Origin: JAQBVV01 sp965249205
Lineage (GTDB): Bacteria; Acidobacteriota; Vicinamibacteria; Vicinamibacterales; UBA2999
Length of the DNA: 64,000 nucleotides
Assembly: GCA_965249205.1 (NCBI GenBank)
Contig: CBDFLL010000004.1
Location: forward strand, 868,001-932,000
Reading direction: 5' to 3'
Shown: positions 35,485 through 44,153 of the stretch, piece after piece
Position numbering within the stretch: position 1 is the stretch's first letter
Layout of the letters: every line of letters starts with the position of its first letter
Program-made: the position numbers and the translations under genes
Notes under the pieces: generated by a model
Told to the model about the DNA's origin: nothing
The model's database searches: none
What the model saw: the letters and a program-made list of their open reading frames with translations, nothing else

Positions 35485-36240
35485 ATGAAACTAGTGACAT
35501 GGAACGTCAACGGCATCCGGGCGCGGCAGGCCCACGTGCAGGAGTTCCTCGAACGGGAACAGCCGGACATCGTGTGCCTGCAAGAACTCAAGGCCGCCCC
35601 TGAGCAGCTGCCACTGTGGCTGTGCGAACTGGACGGGTATTGGTGTTACTGGCACGGCGGGAAGGGGTACTCGGGCGTGGACCTTCATGTGCGGAAGGCG
35701 TGGCATCCGGCGCAGCCCACGTACGCGCATCCCGCGTTCGATTTCGAGCATCGCATCGTCACCGCCCGTCTGCCCCACGCCACGATCGCCTCGATCTATG
35801 TGCCGAACGGCGGTAAGGATTTTCCGGCAAAAATCCGGTTCCTTGAAGCGCTCGATGCCTACGCGTCGGAATTCCAGGCCGCCGGATCGGCGCTCGTGCT
35901 GTGCGGCGACCTGAACGTGGCACGGACGGAGATGGATGTGCACCCGAAGGAACGAAAACCGCGCGCCACCGGACAACTTCCGGAGGAGCGGGCACTCATC
36001 GAGCGCATCTTGTCGCGAGGCCTGGTGGACGTGCACCGCCAGCTTGATCCCGACAACGCTGATCTCTTTACGTGGTGGGCGCCGTGGCGCAACCTGAAAG
36101 CTCGAAATATCGGGTGGCGGCTCGACTACGTGTTCGCGTCGGAAGCGCTTGCCACTCGCGCAACCCAGTGCGACGTGCATCGGGAGGTCGGCACGAGCGA
36201 CCATGGACCAGTGATGGAAACCTTCGACGTCTCGTCCTAG
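35485..36240 (+). CDS. xth: Exodeoxyribonuclease III
   Basis: 251 residues from the ATG at 35485. Endonuclease/exonuclease/phosphatase motifs are intact: WNVNGIRAR, LQELKAAPEQ with the metal-binding Glu, CGDLNVARTEMD, RLDYVFASE and TSDHGPVMETF with the catalytic Asp-His pair. It acts on abasic sites and 3' ends in DNA repair. The TAG stop forms the CTAG end of a short inverted-repeat element, followed by an insertion sequence. Confidence 0.94.
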   Translation: MKLVTWNVNGIRARQAHVQEFLEREQPDIVCLQELKAAPEQLPLWLCELDGYWCYWHGGKGYSGVDLHVRKAWHPAQPTYAHPAFDFEHRIVTARLPHATIASIYVPNGGKDFPAKIRFLEALDAYASEFQAAGSALVLCGDLNVARTEMDVHPKERKPRATGQLPEERALIERILSRGLVDVHRQLDPDNADLFTWWAPWRNLKARNIGWRLDYVFASEALATRATQCDVHREVGTSDHGPVMETFDVSS

Positions 36241-36334
36241 TGTCCCGAATCAGAAGTTCGCCGACATCTTCCGGGCGGGGCATCCCGCCTGGCTCCGGAA
36301 TATTTGTCACCGAACCTCTGACTCAGGATACTAG
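36237..36334. repeat. Short CTAG-ended inverted-repeat element after xth
   Basis: The left end is CTAGTGTCCCGAATCAGAAG and the right end, read on the other strand, is CTAGTATCCTGAGTCAGAGG; both continue GTTCG (24 bases, about 20 matching). A smaller hairpin, GGCGGGGCATCCCGCC, lies inside. About 98 bp, with no coding capacity. The xth stop codon is inside its left CTAG, and the IS5-like element has inserted at TA of its right CTAG. Confidence 0.75.
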
Positions 36335-37630
36335 CAGGCTGCTGAAGAACCCGGGTGATCGGGCCGTTTTCTAAGGATCATGCGAGTCACCACCGACCGA
36401 CAACGGTGCGCACGGCTGTGCGCTGGCCCCGATCAAGGGGCCGGCGACACGCGCGGCCGGTGATCAGGGACACCTCGCCTCCAGATTCCGCAGCCGGACC
36501 AAGTTATAGACCGTGGCGGCGAAGGTAAGCTGCCAATCCACGAGGGCGACACCGCGATGCCGGAGTTTGCGCAAGCCGCCGACGGTCTTCATCCAGCCAA
36601 AGACCTGTTCTACGAGTTTCCGTTTCCGCTGACTGACGTGATAGCCCGCATGCCGCGTGGTCCGGCCATCGATCGCACTCCAGCGGACCTTCTGAGCAAC
36701 GTGGGGCGTGACGGCCCGGATACGGACAGCGGCCACAAAGCTTGCCACATCGTAGCCCTTGTCCGCCCCGACCGTGCTGCCCGGCGGCGCGCTGGCCTCC
36801 AGCAACAGCGCCGCTGCCTCGCGTTCGGCGGTCCCCGTCGCGTGAGTCGCGCAGACGTTGGCGACAAGTCCCTGTCGATTGTCCAGCAGCACGTGGCCCA
36901 GATACGCCAGCTTGGCTTCCTTCCCCTGGCCCTTCCGAGGCAGCATCGCCTCCGGATCGGTCGTCGACTGGTGCGTGTCGTTGCGCCGCCGCTCCCCGTG
37001 GAAGTTGACCGTGGGATTCCCGGGGTCATCGGGCGGGTCGCTCTCCGCCGCGTCCCGGCACCGAAAGCTCTTCAGGCTGGCCCACGCTTCCAATTGGGTC
37101 CCATCCACAGTGAAGTGTTCGTCCGAGAGCAGCCCGGCCGCCCGCGCGTGGGCCTGCACCGCATCAAAGAAGGCGGCCGCGAGATCGCCCGCCAGCAGCC
37201 GGTCGCGATTCTTGGTAAACGTGGTGGGATGCCAAACCGGGTCGTCCAAATTCAAGCCCACGAACCAGCGGAACAGCAGGTTGTAATTGAGCTCTTCCAT
37301 CAGCAGCCGCTCGCTCCGCACCGTGTAGAGCACCTGCAGCAACAACGCGCGCAGCAGCTGTTCCGGCGGGATCGACGGACGCCCTGTGTTGGCGTACAGG
37401 CCGGCGAACCTGCGCGACATCGTTCTCAGCGCTTCGTCCGTCAGCGCGCGAACCGCGCGGAGCGGATGGTCGGCTGGCACGCGCTGTTCCGGCGACAGGT
37501 AGCTGAACATGTGAGTGCTTTGCTCATCGTGTCCGCGCATGATGGGGCTCCCTTCAGCGGTGTTGGGAGCATGGTAGTACGCCGGGATCGATCTGTCGAT
37601 CCCATTTCACGGAGTTTTTCAGCAGCCTGC
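36334..37630 (-). mobile_element. IS5-like insertion sequence, copy 1 (1297 bp)
   Basis: Ends are inverted repeats GCAGGCTGCTGAARAAC, flanked by direct TA (36332-36333 and 37631-37632). It carries one transposase gene. Copy 2 at 56689-57985 has the same length and encodes an identical protein, in the opposite orientation. It sits exactly at the TAG stop of the cysteine-cluster protein gene. Confidence 0.92.
36464..37540 (-). CDS. IS5-family-like DDE transposase, copy 1
   Basis: 358 residues. An N-terminal DUF772-type domain (MFSYLSPEQRVPADHPLRAV) precedes a DDE catalytic domain with acidic residues in HFTVDGTQLEAWAS, GADKGYDVASF and KLVEQVFGWMK. The frame is whole and identical in protein sequence to copy 2, so recent or continuing transposition is likely. 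Subgroup assignment by eye is tentative; a TA duplication is consistent with some IS5 subgroups. Confidence 0.9.
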   Translation of the reverse strand: MRGHDEQSTHMFSYLSPEQRVPADHPLRAVRALTDEALRTMSRRFAGLYANTGRPSIPPEQLLRALLLQVLYTVRSERLLMEELNYNLLFRWFVGLNLDDPVWHPTTFTKNRDRLLAGDLAAAFFDAVQAHARAAGLLSDEHFTVDGTQLEAWASLKSFRCRDAAESDPPDDPGNPTVNFHGERRRNDTHQSTTDPEAMLPRKGQGKEAKLAYLGHVLLDNRQGLVANVCATHATGTAEREAAALLLEASAPPGSTVGADKGYDVASFVAAVRIRAVTPHVAQKVRWSAIDGRTTRHAGYHVSQRKRKLVEQVFGWMKTVGGLRKLRHRGVALVDWQLTFAATVYNLVRLRNLEARCP

Positions 37631-38799
37631 TAGTGGTTGGTGCGACTGGACCCACGCCTGCGAGCCGTGGCCCGGGATCTACCCTCGACCCGCGACCACG
37701 ACCGCGCCAGCTCGTCGCCAACAGCCAGATGGTTCAGCGCGAAGTCCGCCTGCCGGAAAGCCTCCTTCAGAAGATCCGCGTCCAGCTGACGGCCCTGGTC
37801 GCGGCACTCGCGCGCGGCTTCAACCCGGACCAGCGCCAGGGCAACCTCAAGTCCGCGGACAACCGTCAACAGCCCGCGGCCCTGGTACGCAGTCCATGAC
37901 GCAAAGGCCTTCGTAGCAAGGTACCGCCTCAGTGGGGCGTCCCATTGCGTCCACTGCGGTGCCACGGCAACCAGATAGACATCCGCCAAGCGATCTTCGT
38001 CAGGTTCCGGTTTCATGTCGTCCGGCACCGCGCGCATCACCTCGGTGAATAGCGCAAGGCTCGGTCCGAGCGCCTCGTGCACGGGTGCCGCGACTGCATC
38101 CGCGGGTAGTGCCGCCACGGCGTCTATCAGTGACCCGGCGCCTGGCGTGTAACGGCGAAGGACCACGGCATCACGCTGCAGCGTAGCCACGACGCCATCG
38201 GGCGAGAGGGTCTCGTCGGCGCATCGCGACACCATGTGCCGCTCCCAGGCATCGTACGCGGCGTCGTCCATCAGCATCTTCGGATGCAGCAGGGGCGGCC
38301 AGGCGTCTGGCTCAACCAGCAAACCCTCATAGTCGGCCGGGGGGAAGGCCGGCGGCGCCTCGACAATCTCGATGGGCACGTCGTCGCGAAACAGCGTCGC
38401 TGCCGCGGTCGGACAGTAGTGCGTCAGCGAGATGAACGTCCCGCGTTTGTCGCAAACCGCAAGACGTGGGAAGTGGCGGCATGTCGCAGGCAGCCGCGCT
38501 TCCCCCAGAGCACGATGGACCACGCACAGGCGTGAGCCACCCTGATAGAAGACGCAGTCGCCTCCAGTCGTGCGCGCCAGCATCGCCGCGGCGTCGTCCG
38601 GCAGGTCGTCCTCGACGATTAGGACAGCGCCACCGCCGTCCGCATCGGCGGCCGGGCGAACGCTCCCCGACGTAAGCGCGGCGGCGAGGCGTCGATAGAC
38701 CGGTAACTCGACGGGCACGTCCCAGTCAGAGGAGCAGCAAACGCCCGAGTGCTGGCATCGGTAGTCCGCGTGGATGCTCAGCGCGTAAACGGGGCCCAT
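37630..38799 (-). CDS. Cysteine-cluster (YkgJ-like) protein
   Basis: 389 residues from the ATG at 38799. The N-terminal third holds a metal-chelating cysteine pattern: YRCQHSGVCCSSDW, DCVFYQG, CVVHRALGE and ATCRHFPRLAVC, as in YkgJ and FliB-type proteins proposed to bind zinc or iron. The remaining 230 residues are helical with no domain recognised. FliB relatives methylate flagellin lysines, but no flagellar genes are near, so function is open. The stop codon TAG includes the TA duplicated by the IS; restoring the target also gives TAG, so the protein is not shortened. Confidence 0.65.
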   Translation of the reverse strand: MGPVYALSIHADYRCQHSGVCCSSDWDVPVELPVYRRLAAALTSGSVRPAADADGGGAVLIVEDDLPDDAAAMLARTTGGDCVFYQGGSRLCVVHRALGEARLPATCRHFPRLAVCDKRGTFISLTHYCPTAAATLFRDDVPIEIVEAPPAFPPADYEGLLVEPDAWPPLLHPKMLMDDAAYDAWERHMVSRCADETLSPDGVVATLQRDAVVLRRYTPGAGSLIDAVAALPADAVAAPVHEALGPSLALFTEVMRAVPDDMKPEPDEDRLADVYLVAVAPQWTQWDAPLRRYLATKAFASWTAYQGRGLLTVVRGLEVALALVRVEAARECRDQGRQLDADLLKEAFRQADFALNHLAVGDELARSWSRVEGRSRATARRRGSSRTNH

Positions 38800-38851
38800 G
38801 TGTGCAGGATAGCGCCAACCCGTAACATCTGGCCACCCAGTCACTTACGAC

Positions 38852-38871
38852 CTATTACAGAACTATTACAG
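38852..38871 (+). promoter_or_regulatory. Direct repeat CTATTACAG before the desaturase gene
   Basis: CTATTACAG occurs at 38852-38860 and 38863-38871, starts 11 bases apart, as in binding sites of OmpR-type regulators. A third CTATTACA lies at 39879-39886, right before the histidine kinase gene, where TACAAT could also be a -10 box. The response regulator encoded at 40849 is a candidate binder. Confidence 0.35.
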
Positions 38872-38939
38872 TGCCCGCGCGCGCCAGCTGTTACCTTGCA
38901 GAGGTTCGAAACGGCGTCGTTTGGGGGAGAACACGATCG

Positions 38940-39842
38940 ATGGCAACGAGCACGCTACCGTTCGGGCGGAAATACAAGTCGGGCGTGAACTGGCTTACCG
39001 CGATTGTGATGGCCAGTTTTCACGTCGGGGCCGTGGCCGCCCTGTTTTACATCGACGCTGGGGCGATGCTGACCGCCGTCCTTCTGTGGATCATGGCCGG
39101 CATGTTGGGAATCGGCATGGGCTACCACCGCCTGTTGACGCATCGGGGGTACAAGACCTATCCGTGGTTCGAATACTTCCTCACATGGTGCGCAACGCTG
39201 GCGCTTGAGGGCGGCCCGATGTTCTGGGTTGCGACGCACCGCGTGCACCATCAGAAGTCCGATAAGGAAGGCGACCCGCACACGCCGCGGGAAGGCGGGT
39301 GGTGGGCACATATGGGCTGGATCGTGATGGGACAAGGGCTCCACGCCGACTCGACGGTTCTCGCACGGTACGTGCCTGACCTGGCGCGCGACCCATTCCA
39401 CGTGTGGCTGTCGAAGTGGCACTGGACCACCAATATCGTGGTCGGCCTCATGCTGCTCGCCTTTGGCGGCATCCCGTACGTCCTGTGGGGCATCTTCTTC
39501 CGGACGACATGGGGTCTGCACTCGACGTGGCTCGTGAACTCGGCCACGCATCTCTGGGGATCGCGTCGATTCGAGACCCGCGATGATTCGACGAACAGCT
39601 TCTGGGTGGCGCTGCTGACCTTCGGCGAGGGATGGCACAACAACCACCACGCACACCCGACATCCGCCCGCCACGGGCTCGTGTGGTACGAAGTCGACTT
39701 CAACTGGATGTGCATCAGTGTGTTGCGAGCGATCGGACTCGTCTGGGACGTCAAGGTCGCCAAGATCGCTCAGGCGGTGCCCCACGAAGAGAACGAGCAG
39801 CTAGACGTGGCGGACGAAGCAGTTCAAGAAGCCGTAGCCTGA
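38940..39842 (+). CDS. Membrane fatty acid desaturase (delta-9 type)
   Basis: 300 residues from the ATG at 38940, which has GGGGGAG upstream. Histidine boxes of acyl-CoA/acyl-lipid desaturases are present: HRLLTH, HRVHH and HNNHH, between hydrophobic segments. It introduces a double bond into membrane fatty acids using oxygen and electrons. The kinase and response regulator genes follow on the same strand, which recalls the DesK-DesR control of membrane fluidity in Bacillus; that link is inferred. Confidence 0.9.
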   Translation: MATSTLPFGRKYKSGVNWLTAIVMASFHVGAVAALFYIDAGAMLTAVLLWIMAGMLGIGMGYHRLLTHRGYKTYPWFEYFLTWCATLALEGGPMFWVATHRVHHQKSDKEGDPHTPREGGWWAHMGWIVMGQGLHADSTVLARYVPDLARDPFHVWLSKWHWTTNIVVGLMLLAFGGIPYVLWGIFFRTTWGLHSTWLVNSATHLWGSRRFETRDDSTNSFWVALLTFGEGWHNNHHAHPTSARHGLVWYEVDFNWMCISVLRAIGLVWDVKVAKIAQAVPHEENEQLDVADEAVQEAVA

Positions 39843-39894
39843 GCCCTACCCGGCCGCAAGGCGCAGCGAGACCGAGCCCTATTACAATCACTCT

Positions 39895-40824
39895 GTGACC
39901 CGTCGCCAGAAGGCCATCGCCTTCTTTGTGACCCTGTGCGTCCTGCTGGTGGCGGCAGCGGTGTCTCTGAACATCGGCTGGGTCGTTATCAACTCGAGAA
40001 GTGTTGCGCCCCTCGTCCTCGGCGTCATCTCCTTCGCGCTCATCATCGCCGGCCTCATCGTCTATACGGTCTTTCTCGTACTCGAGATCAAGCGTAACGA
40101 AGACCACGACACGTTTATCAACGCTGTCACGCACGAGCTGAAGACCCCGATCGCGTCGATGCGTCTGTACCTGCAGACGCTGCAGTCCAGAGACCTCGAC
40201 GAGCAACGGCGCCAGGAGTTCTACGCCATCATGCTGGCCGATGCCGACCGCCTCCATCACACCGTTGACCAGGTGCTGGCGGCGGGCGCCACCAGCCAAA
40301 AATCCAAGGCCGTCGTTCGGTCTCCGATCGACACATCAGCACTGGCACGCGACTGTGTGCAACTCGCCCTCGCGCGGCACCACCTCGATGCCGGCGCGAT
40401 CACGATAGAGGCGCCCGACGGCAACCCGGCCGTCAGCGGCGACGCCGAGCAGTTGGCGACGGTTGTCACGAACCTGCTGGACAACGCCGTCAAGTATTCT
40501 GCCGACACTGTTCGTGTCACCGTCTCGGTTGTAGCGCCCGCACCTGACACCGTGTGGATCCGGGTACAGGACCGCGGGATGGGCATCGCCCCCAAACAGC
40601 TCAAGCGCATCTTCAAGCGCTTCTACCGTGTACAGACTCGTGGCCTCGGGGGCATCAAAGGTACGGGCCTCGGCCTCTACATCGTGCGGTCGATCGCGAA
40701 GGCGCACGGAGGGCGCGTGTTTGCCCAGAGCGAAGGCGAGGGGTGCGGCGCCACGTTTACGCTCGAGCTGCCGCGGGTTGCCGCGGCGTCTGACCCGCTA
40801 CCAGCGGCTGAGGCGAAGGCCTGA
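39895..40824 (+). CDS. Sensor histidine kinase with two membrane segments
   Basis: 309 residues from a GTG. Two membrane helices (residues about 8-30 and 40-65) are linked by a very short loop, so sensing is probably within the membrane. The H-box is AVTHELKTPIASMRLYLQ. ATP-binding boxes are NLLDNAVKYS, RVQDRGMGIAP and GTGLGLYIVRS. No HAMP domain is seen. Its partner gene starts 24 bases on. A membrane sensor next to a desaturase gene suggests lipid or envelope state as the signal. Confidence 0.92.
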   Translation: MTRRQKAIAFFVTLCVLLVAAAVSLNIGWVVINSRSVAPLVLGVISFALIIAGLIVYTVFLVLEIKRNEDHDTFINAVTHELKTPIASMRLYLQTLQSRDLDEQRRQEFYAIMLADADRLHHTVDQVLAAGATSQKSKAVVRSPIDTSALARDCVQLALARHHLDAGAITIEAPDGNPAVSGDAEQLATVVTNLLDNAVKYSADTVRVTVSVVAPAPDTVWIRVQDRGMGIAPKQLKRIFKRFYRVQTRGLGGIKGTGLGLYIVRSIAKAHGGRVFAQSEGEGCGATFTLELPRVAAASDPLPAAEAKA

Positions 40825-40848
40825 GATCCAGAACGTGGGGTTCTTCCT

Positions 40849-41577
40849 ATGAGCCGCATCCTCATCGTCGAAGATGAGCAACACATTGCCGACGGTCTTC
40901 GGTTCAATCTCGAAGCCGAGGGACACGAGGCGATGGTCGCGTCCGATGGCGAGACCGCGCTCACGACCATCCTCGAGGAGCCGCAGCGTGTAGACATCGT
41001 GATCCTGGACGTCATGCTTCCTGGGAAAGACGGTTTCAACGTCGCGTCCGAATTGCGCGCCGCCGGCCACTTCGTGCCGATCCTGATGCTGACCGCGCGC
41101 GGCAGCGCCGAGGATGTACTGCGAGGCTTCGGGGCCGGGGCCGACGACTACCTGCCAAAGCCATTCGAGCTTTCCATTCTACTGGCGCGCATCAATGGAC
41201 TCCTGCGACGGCGCCGCTGGAACGAGCAGGACCCAGCCGACGCGAGCGTGGCGTCGGATACGACATCACCCGATGTCTACACATTCGCTGGGCGTACGAT
41301 CGACTTCGCGGCGATGCAGGTGCACGCACACGACAAGTCGCATCGCCTGACAGTCATGGAATGTGACCTCCTGCGCTATCTGGTCAAGAACGCCAATCAA
41401 CCGGTGTCCCGCCGCGCGATCCTGCTGGAGGTATGGGGACTACCCGAAGGCGTCGACACCCGCGCCATCGACAACTTCATCGTGCGGCTGCGGCGATACA
41501 TCGAGGACGGGCCCGCGGCACCGAAGTTTCTGCAGACAGTCCGCGGTGTCGGCTACAGCTTTGTCCCTCGGCCCTAG
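40849..41577 (+). CDS. OmpR-family response regulator
   Basis: 242 residues. The receiver domain has acidic residues in IVEDEQHIADG, the phospho-Asp in VIVILDVMLPGKDG-type segment (IVILDVMLPG) and the lysine in DDYLPKPFEL. The C-terminal winged helix shows LTVMECDLLRYLVKNANQPVSR and VRGVGYSFVP, standard for OmpR/PhoB proteins. It is encoded with the histidine kinase upstream. CTATTACA motifs before both the desaturase and kinase genes are possible sites. Confidence 0.94.
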   Translation: MSRILIVEDEQHIADGLRFNLEAEGHEAMVASDGETALTTILEEPQRVDIVILDVMLPGKDGFNVASELRAAGHFVPILMLTARGSAEDVLRGFGAGADDYLPKPFELSILLARINGLLRRRRWNEQDPADASVASDTTSPDVYTFAGRTIDFAAMQVHAHDKSHRLTVMECDLLRYLVKNANQPVSRRAILLEVWGLPEGVDTRAIDNFIVRLRRYIEDGPAAPKFLQTVRGVGYSFVPRP

Positions 41578-41778
41578 CAGGCCGACCGTCACGTCCGAGG
41601 ACGAGGTGTGGGCATGTCCTCTGCAGAACCGGCTCAGCTCGTCTAGCGCCATCTTCAAATGTAAACATTCAGGCTCGCTTCGCACCTAGGCTGACCACGG
41701 TTCTGCTCCGGACATGCTCCCACCTCGTCTGGAGTCAGTCAGTCTGCTATTTAGACATGACGAGCACGCGCCACTAGA

Positions 41779-42999
41779 ATGACGTCCATGGCTGCCAGCG
41801 ACACGATCGAAGCCGAAGGGCATCTGGTTGACTCTGGACTGCTCTCGGCGATCTTCGACAAGATCATCGAGTTCAAGGCCTCGTACGAAATCCTCACGTT
41901 CAACATCGGACGCACCAACGATGATCCCTCGCGGATCGAAATGCGGATCAACGCGGACGACCGGCCCGCGCTTGACGAACTGCTGCAGCAGCTCACCACG
42001 TTCGGGTGTCACCCGATCCGGGAACATGACGCGACGGTGAAACCGGCGGAGAAGGACCGGTGCGTGCCAGACGATTTCTACTCAACCACGAACCATCGCA
42101 CGCATGTGCGGCTCGGGGGGCGCTGGATCGAAGTTGAGCGACAGCGTATGGACGCGGTGATTGTGTCGGCTGATGACCGCGCGGTCTGCCGCAAGCTGCG
42201 AGACGTCCGAGCCGGTGAGCCGATCGTCTGCGGGCACAGCGGCATTCGAGTCACCCCTGAATTCCGCGAGCGCGATCGCCTGGGGTTCGCATTCATGAGC
42301 AACGACGTGTCGTCAGAGCGGCGCGTCGAGGGCGTTGTCAACCGCATCGCGGAGATGATGCGACAGGTCAAGCAGGCCGGTGGCCGGATCGCGGTCGTCG
42401 CCGGACCTGTCGTCGTGCATACCGGAGGCGTCGAACATTTCTCTGAGCTGATTCGGAACGGATATGTCGACACCGTCCTGGCCGGTAACGCCCTCGCCGT
42501 GCATGACATCGAGTTCGCCCTGTCCGGCACATCGCTGGGAATCGACCTCATTGAAGGAGCGGCAGTCGAGCAGGGACACCGGAATCACATGGCCGCGATC
42601 AACACCATTAATCGTGCCGGGGGTATCCGCCAGGCGGTCGAGTCTGGCGTTCTGACGTCCGGCGTGATGTACGAGTGCGTCACACACGGTGTCGACTACG
42701 TGCTGGCGGGCAGCATCAGGGACGACGGCCCGCTGCCCGAGACCATGATGGACCTGGTCGACGCGCAGGAACGCTACGCCGCGGCCCTCTCCCAGAAGGT
42801 CCAGCTCGTCCTCATGCTGTCGTCCATGTTGCACAGCATCGGCGTCGGCAACATGCTGCCCTCCTGGGTCAGGGTCGTCTGCGTCGACATCAACCCTGCC
42901 GTGGTGACGAAGCTCTCAGATCGAGGATCGGCACAGACGGTCGGCGTCGTAACAGACGTCGGCCTCTTCCTGCATCGACTCGCGGAACGGCTACGGTAG
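41779..42999 (+). CDS. TIGR00300-family protein, probable ornithine cyclodeaminase type
   Basis: About 406 residues; an ATG at 41788 is an equal start candidate. The protein is recognised as the LOR/SDH-type conserved domain family (SGLLSAIFDKIIEFKASYEILTFNIG; AGPVVVHTGGVEHFSELIRNGYVDTVLAGNALAVHDIE; INRAGGIRQAVESGVLTSGVMYECV; VCVDINPAVVTKL). Related proteins in methanogens and the C-terminal part of cyanobacterial arginine dihydrolases turn ornithine into proline and ammonia. It has no lysine-ketoglutarate reductase domain. If the function holds here, it would drain ornithine made by the arg operon. The rhodanese gene follows closely. Confidence 0.75.
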   Translation: MTSMAASDTIEAEGHLVDSGLLSAIFDKIIEFKASYEILTFNIGRTNDDPSRIEMRINADDRPALDELLQQLTTFGCHPIREHDATVKPAEKDRCVPDDFYSTTNHRTHVRLGGRWIEVERQRMDAVIVSADDRAVCRKLRDVRAGEPIVCGHSGIRVTPEFRERDRLGFAFMSNDVSSERRVEGVVNRIAEMMRQVKQAGGRIAVVAGPVVVHTGGVEHFSELIRNGYVDTVLAGNALAVHDIEFALSGTSLGIDLIEGAAVEQGHRNHMAAINTINRAGGIRQAVESGVLTSGVMYECVTHGVDYVLAGSIRDDGPLPETMMDLVDAQERYAAALSQKVQLVLMLSSMLHSIGVGNMLPSWVRVVCVDINPAVVTKLSDRGSAQTVGVVTDVGLFLHRLAERLR

Positions 43000-43001
43000 C
43001 A

Positions 43002-43859
43002 GTGGCGTTCACCACCCTCATTTCCACCGAGGAACTTGCGTCGCAGCGCGACGATTGCTGGGCCGTTGTTGACTGTCGCTACGATCTGCGGAACACAGAC
43101 TCCGGGCGCGAGCAATACCTCCACGCGCATATCCCTGGCGCGATGTACGCACACCTGTCCAAGGACCTCTCCGGACCCGTCGGCAGCATCGGCGGCCGAC
43201 ATCCGATCCCCACGGCCGACGTCATCGAGGCGACCTTCGGTCGTCTCGGGATCGGCCGAGGCGTACAAGTCGTCATGTACGACGCAGACGCAGGCATGTT
43301 TGCGAGCCGCATGTGGTGGACGCTGCGCTACATGGGGCACCAGGCGGCCGCCGTGCTCGACGGCGGCTGGACCAAATGGATGCGCGAGGGGCGGCCGCAA
43401 CGCGCGGGCGAGGAAACCCGCGCACCGGCGACGTTCACCGGCCAGCCCCGGGACGAGCTCCGGCTCACCGTTCAGGACGTCGAGGCCCTGCTCGGTGACC
43501 CGTCGACATTGCTGGTCGACGCCAGGGCCACAGAGCGGTTCGAAGGTGGGAACGAACCGATCGACCGCGCGCCGGGGCACATCCCGGGTGCCGCGAACCA
43601 CTTCTTCAGAAGGAACGCGACCGATGAGGGCGTGATGCTGTCACCCGACGCGTTGCGCCAGCAGTTTGCCGACGTCATCGGCGACCGATCACCTGAGCAC
43701 GTGGTGATGTACTGCGGGTCCGGCGTTACAGCCTGTCAGAATCTCCTGGCGATGGAACACGCTGGCCTGAGCGGAGCGAGACTCTATCCAGGGTCGTGGT
43801 CGGAGTGGTCGAGCGATCCAGCACGCCCTGTCGAAACAGGGCCCGAACGTCGACGCTAA
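43002..43859 (+). CDS. Thiosulfate/3-mercaptopyruvate sulfurtransferase (two rhodanese domains)
   Basis: 285 residues from the GTG at 43002, two bases after the previous stop. Two rhodanese domains are present. The first is inactive in type (VVMYDADAGMFASRMWW has no Cys). The second has the active cysteine in VVMYCGSGVTACQNL, a CGSGVTA loop as in thiosulfate or mercaptopyruvate transferases. HIPGAMYAHLSKDLSG and HIPGAANHFFRRN are the usual domain landmarks. Sulfur acceptor is unknown. Confidence 0.9.
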   Translation: MAFTTLISTEELASQRDDCWAVVDCRYDLRNTDSGREQYLHAHIPGAMYAHLSKDLSGPVGSIGGRHPIPTADVIEATFGRLGIGRGVQVVMYDADAGMFASRMWWTLRYMGHQAAAVLDGGWTKWMREGRPQRAGEETRAPATFTGQPRDELRLTVQDVEALLGDPSTLLVDARATERFEGGNEPIDRAPGHIPGAANHFFRRNATDEGVMLSPDALRQQFADVIGDRSPEHVVMYCGSGVTACQNLLAMEHAGLSGARLYPGSWSEWSSDPARPVETGPERRR

Positions 43860-43861
43860 GC

Positions 43862-43882
43862 GCTCGGGTTTCCGACCCGAGC
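43862..43882. terminator. Hairpin after the rhodanese gene
   Basis: GCTCGGGT and ACCCGAGC form a perfect eight-base stem with a TTCCG loop, two bases after the TAA. There is no T-run, so termination by it alone is uncertain; the mosaic repeat follows at once. Confidence 0.45.
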
Positions 43883-43883
43883 C

Positions 43884-44153
43884 CTAGCAACCCGTGGTAA
43901 AAGTCCGTCTGCATTCGACGAGCGACGCATCCTCGCGACCTGCGTTGCTCCTCCATCAAATACAGGCGGTATTTTCAGTCGTCGCGCCTTGTCCGCGAGC
44001 GCGGATTCCGCTGGCGTGCCACGACCGAGCAGAATCCGCGCGAGGCGCCTCGCTCGTCTGGCGCGGATTTCAGCAGTACCTGGCAGAGGGTCATGGCCCC
44101 GCTCGTGAAATCCGCGTTAGGTGCCACGCCGGACTTTTACCAAGGACTGCTAG
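43884..44153. repeat. CTAG-ended mosaic repeat, best-preserved copy (270 bp)
   Basis: Ends are CTAGCAACCCGTGGTAAAAG and, from the other side, CTAGCAGTCCTTGGTAAAAG. Inside are three modules: GCATTCGACGAGCGACGCAT; GCGTTGCTCCTC...GTCGTCGCGCC; and a hairpin arm pair GCGCGGATTTCA ... TGAAATCCGCG. The right CTAG contains the TAG stop of the convergent gene at 44150. No protein is encoded, so it must be moved in trans if mobile. Confidence 0.88.
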
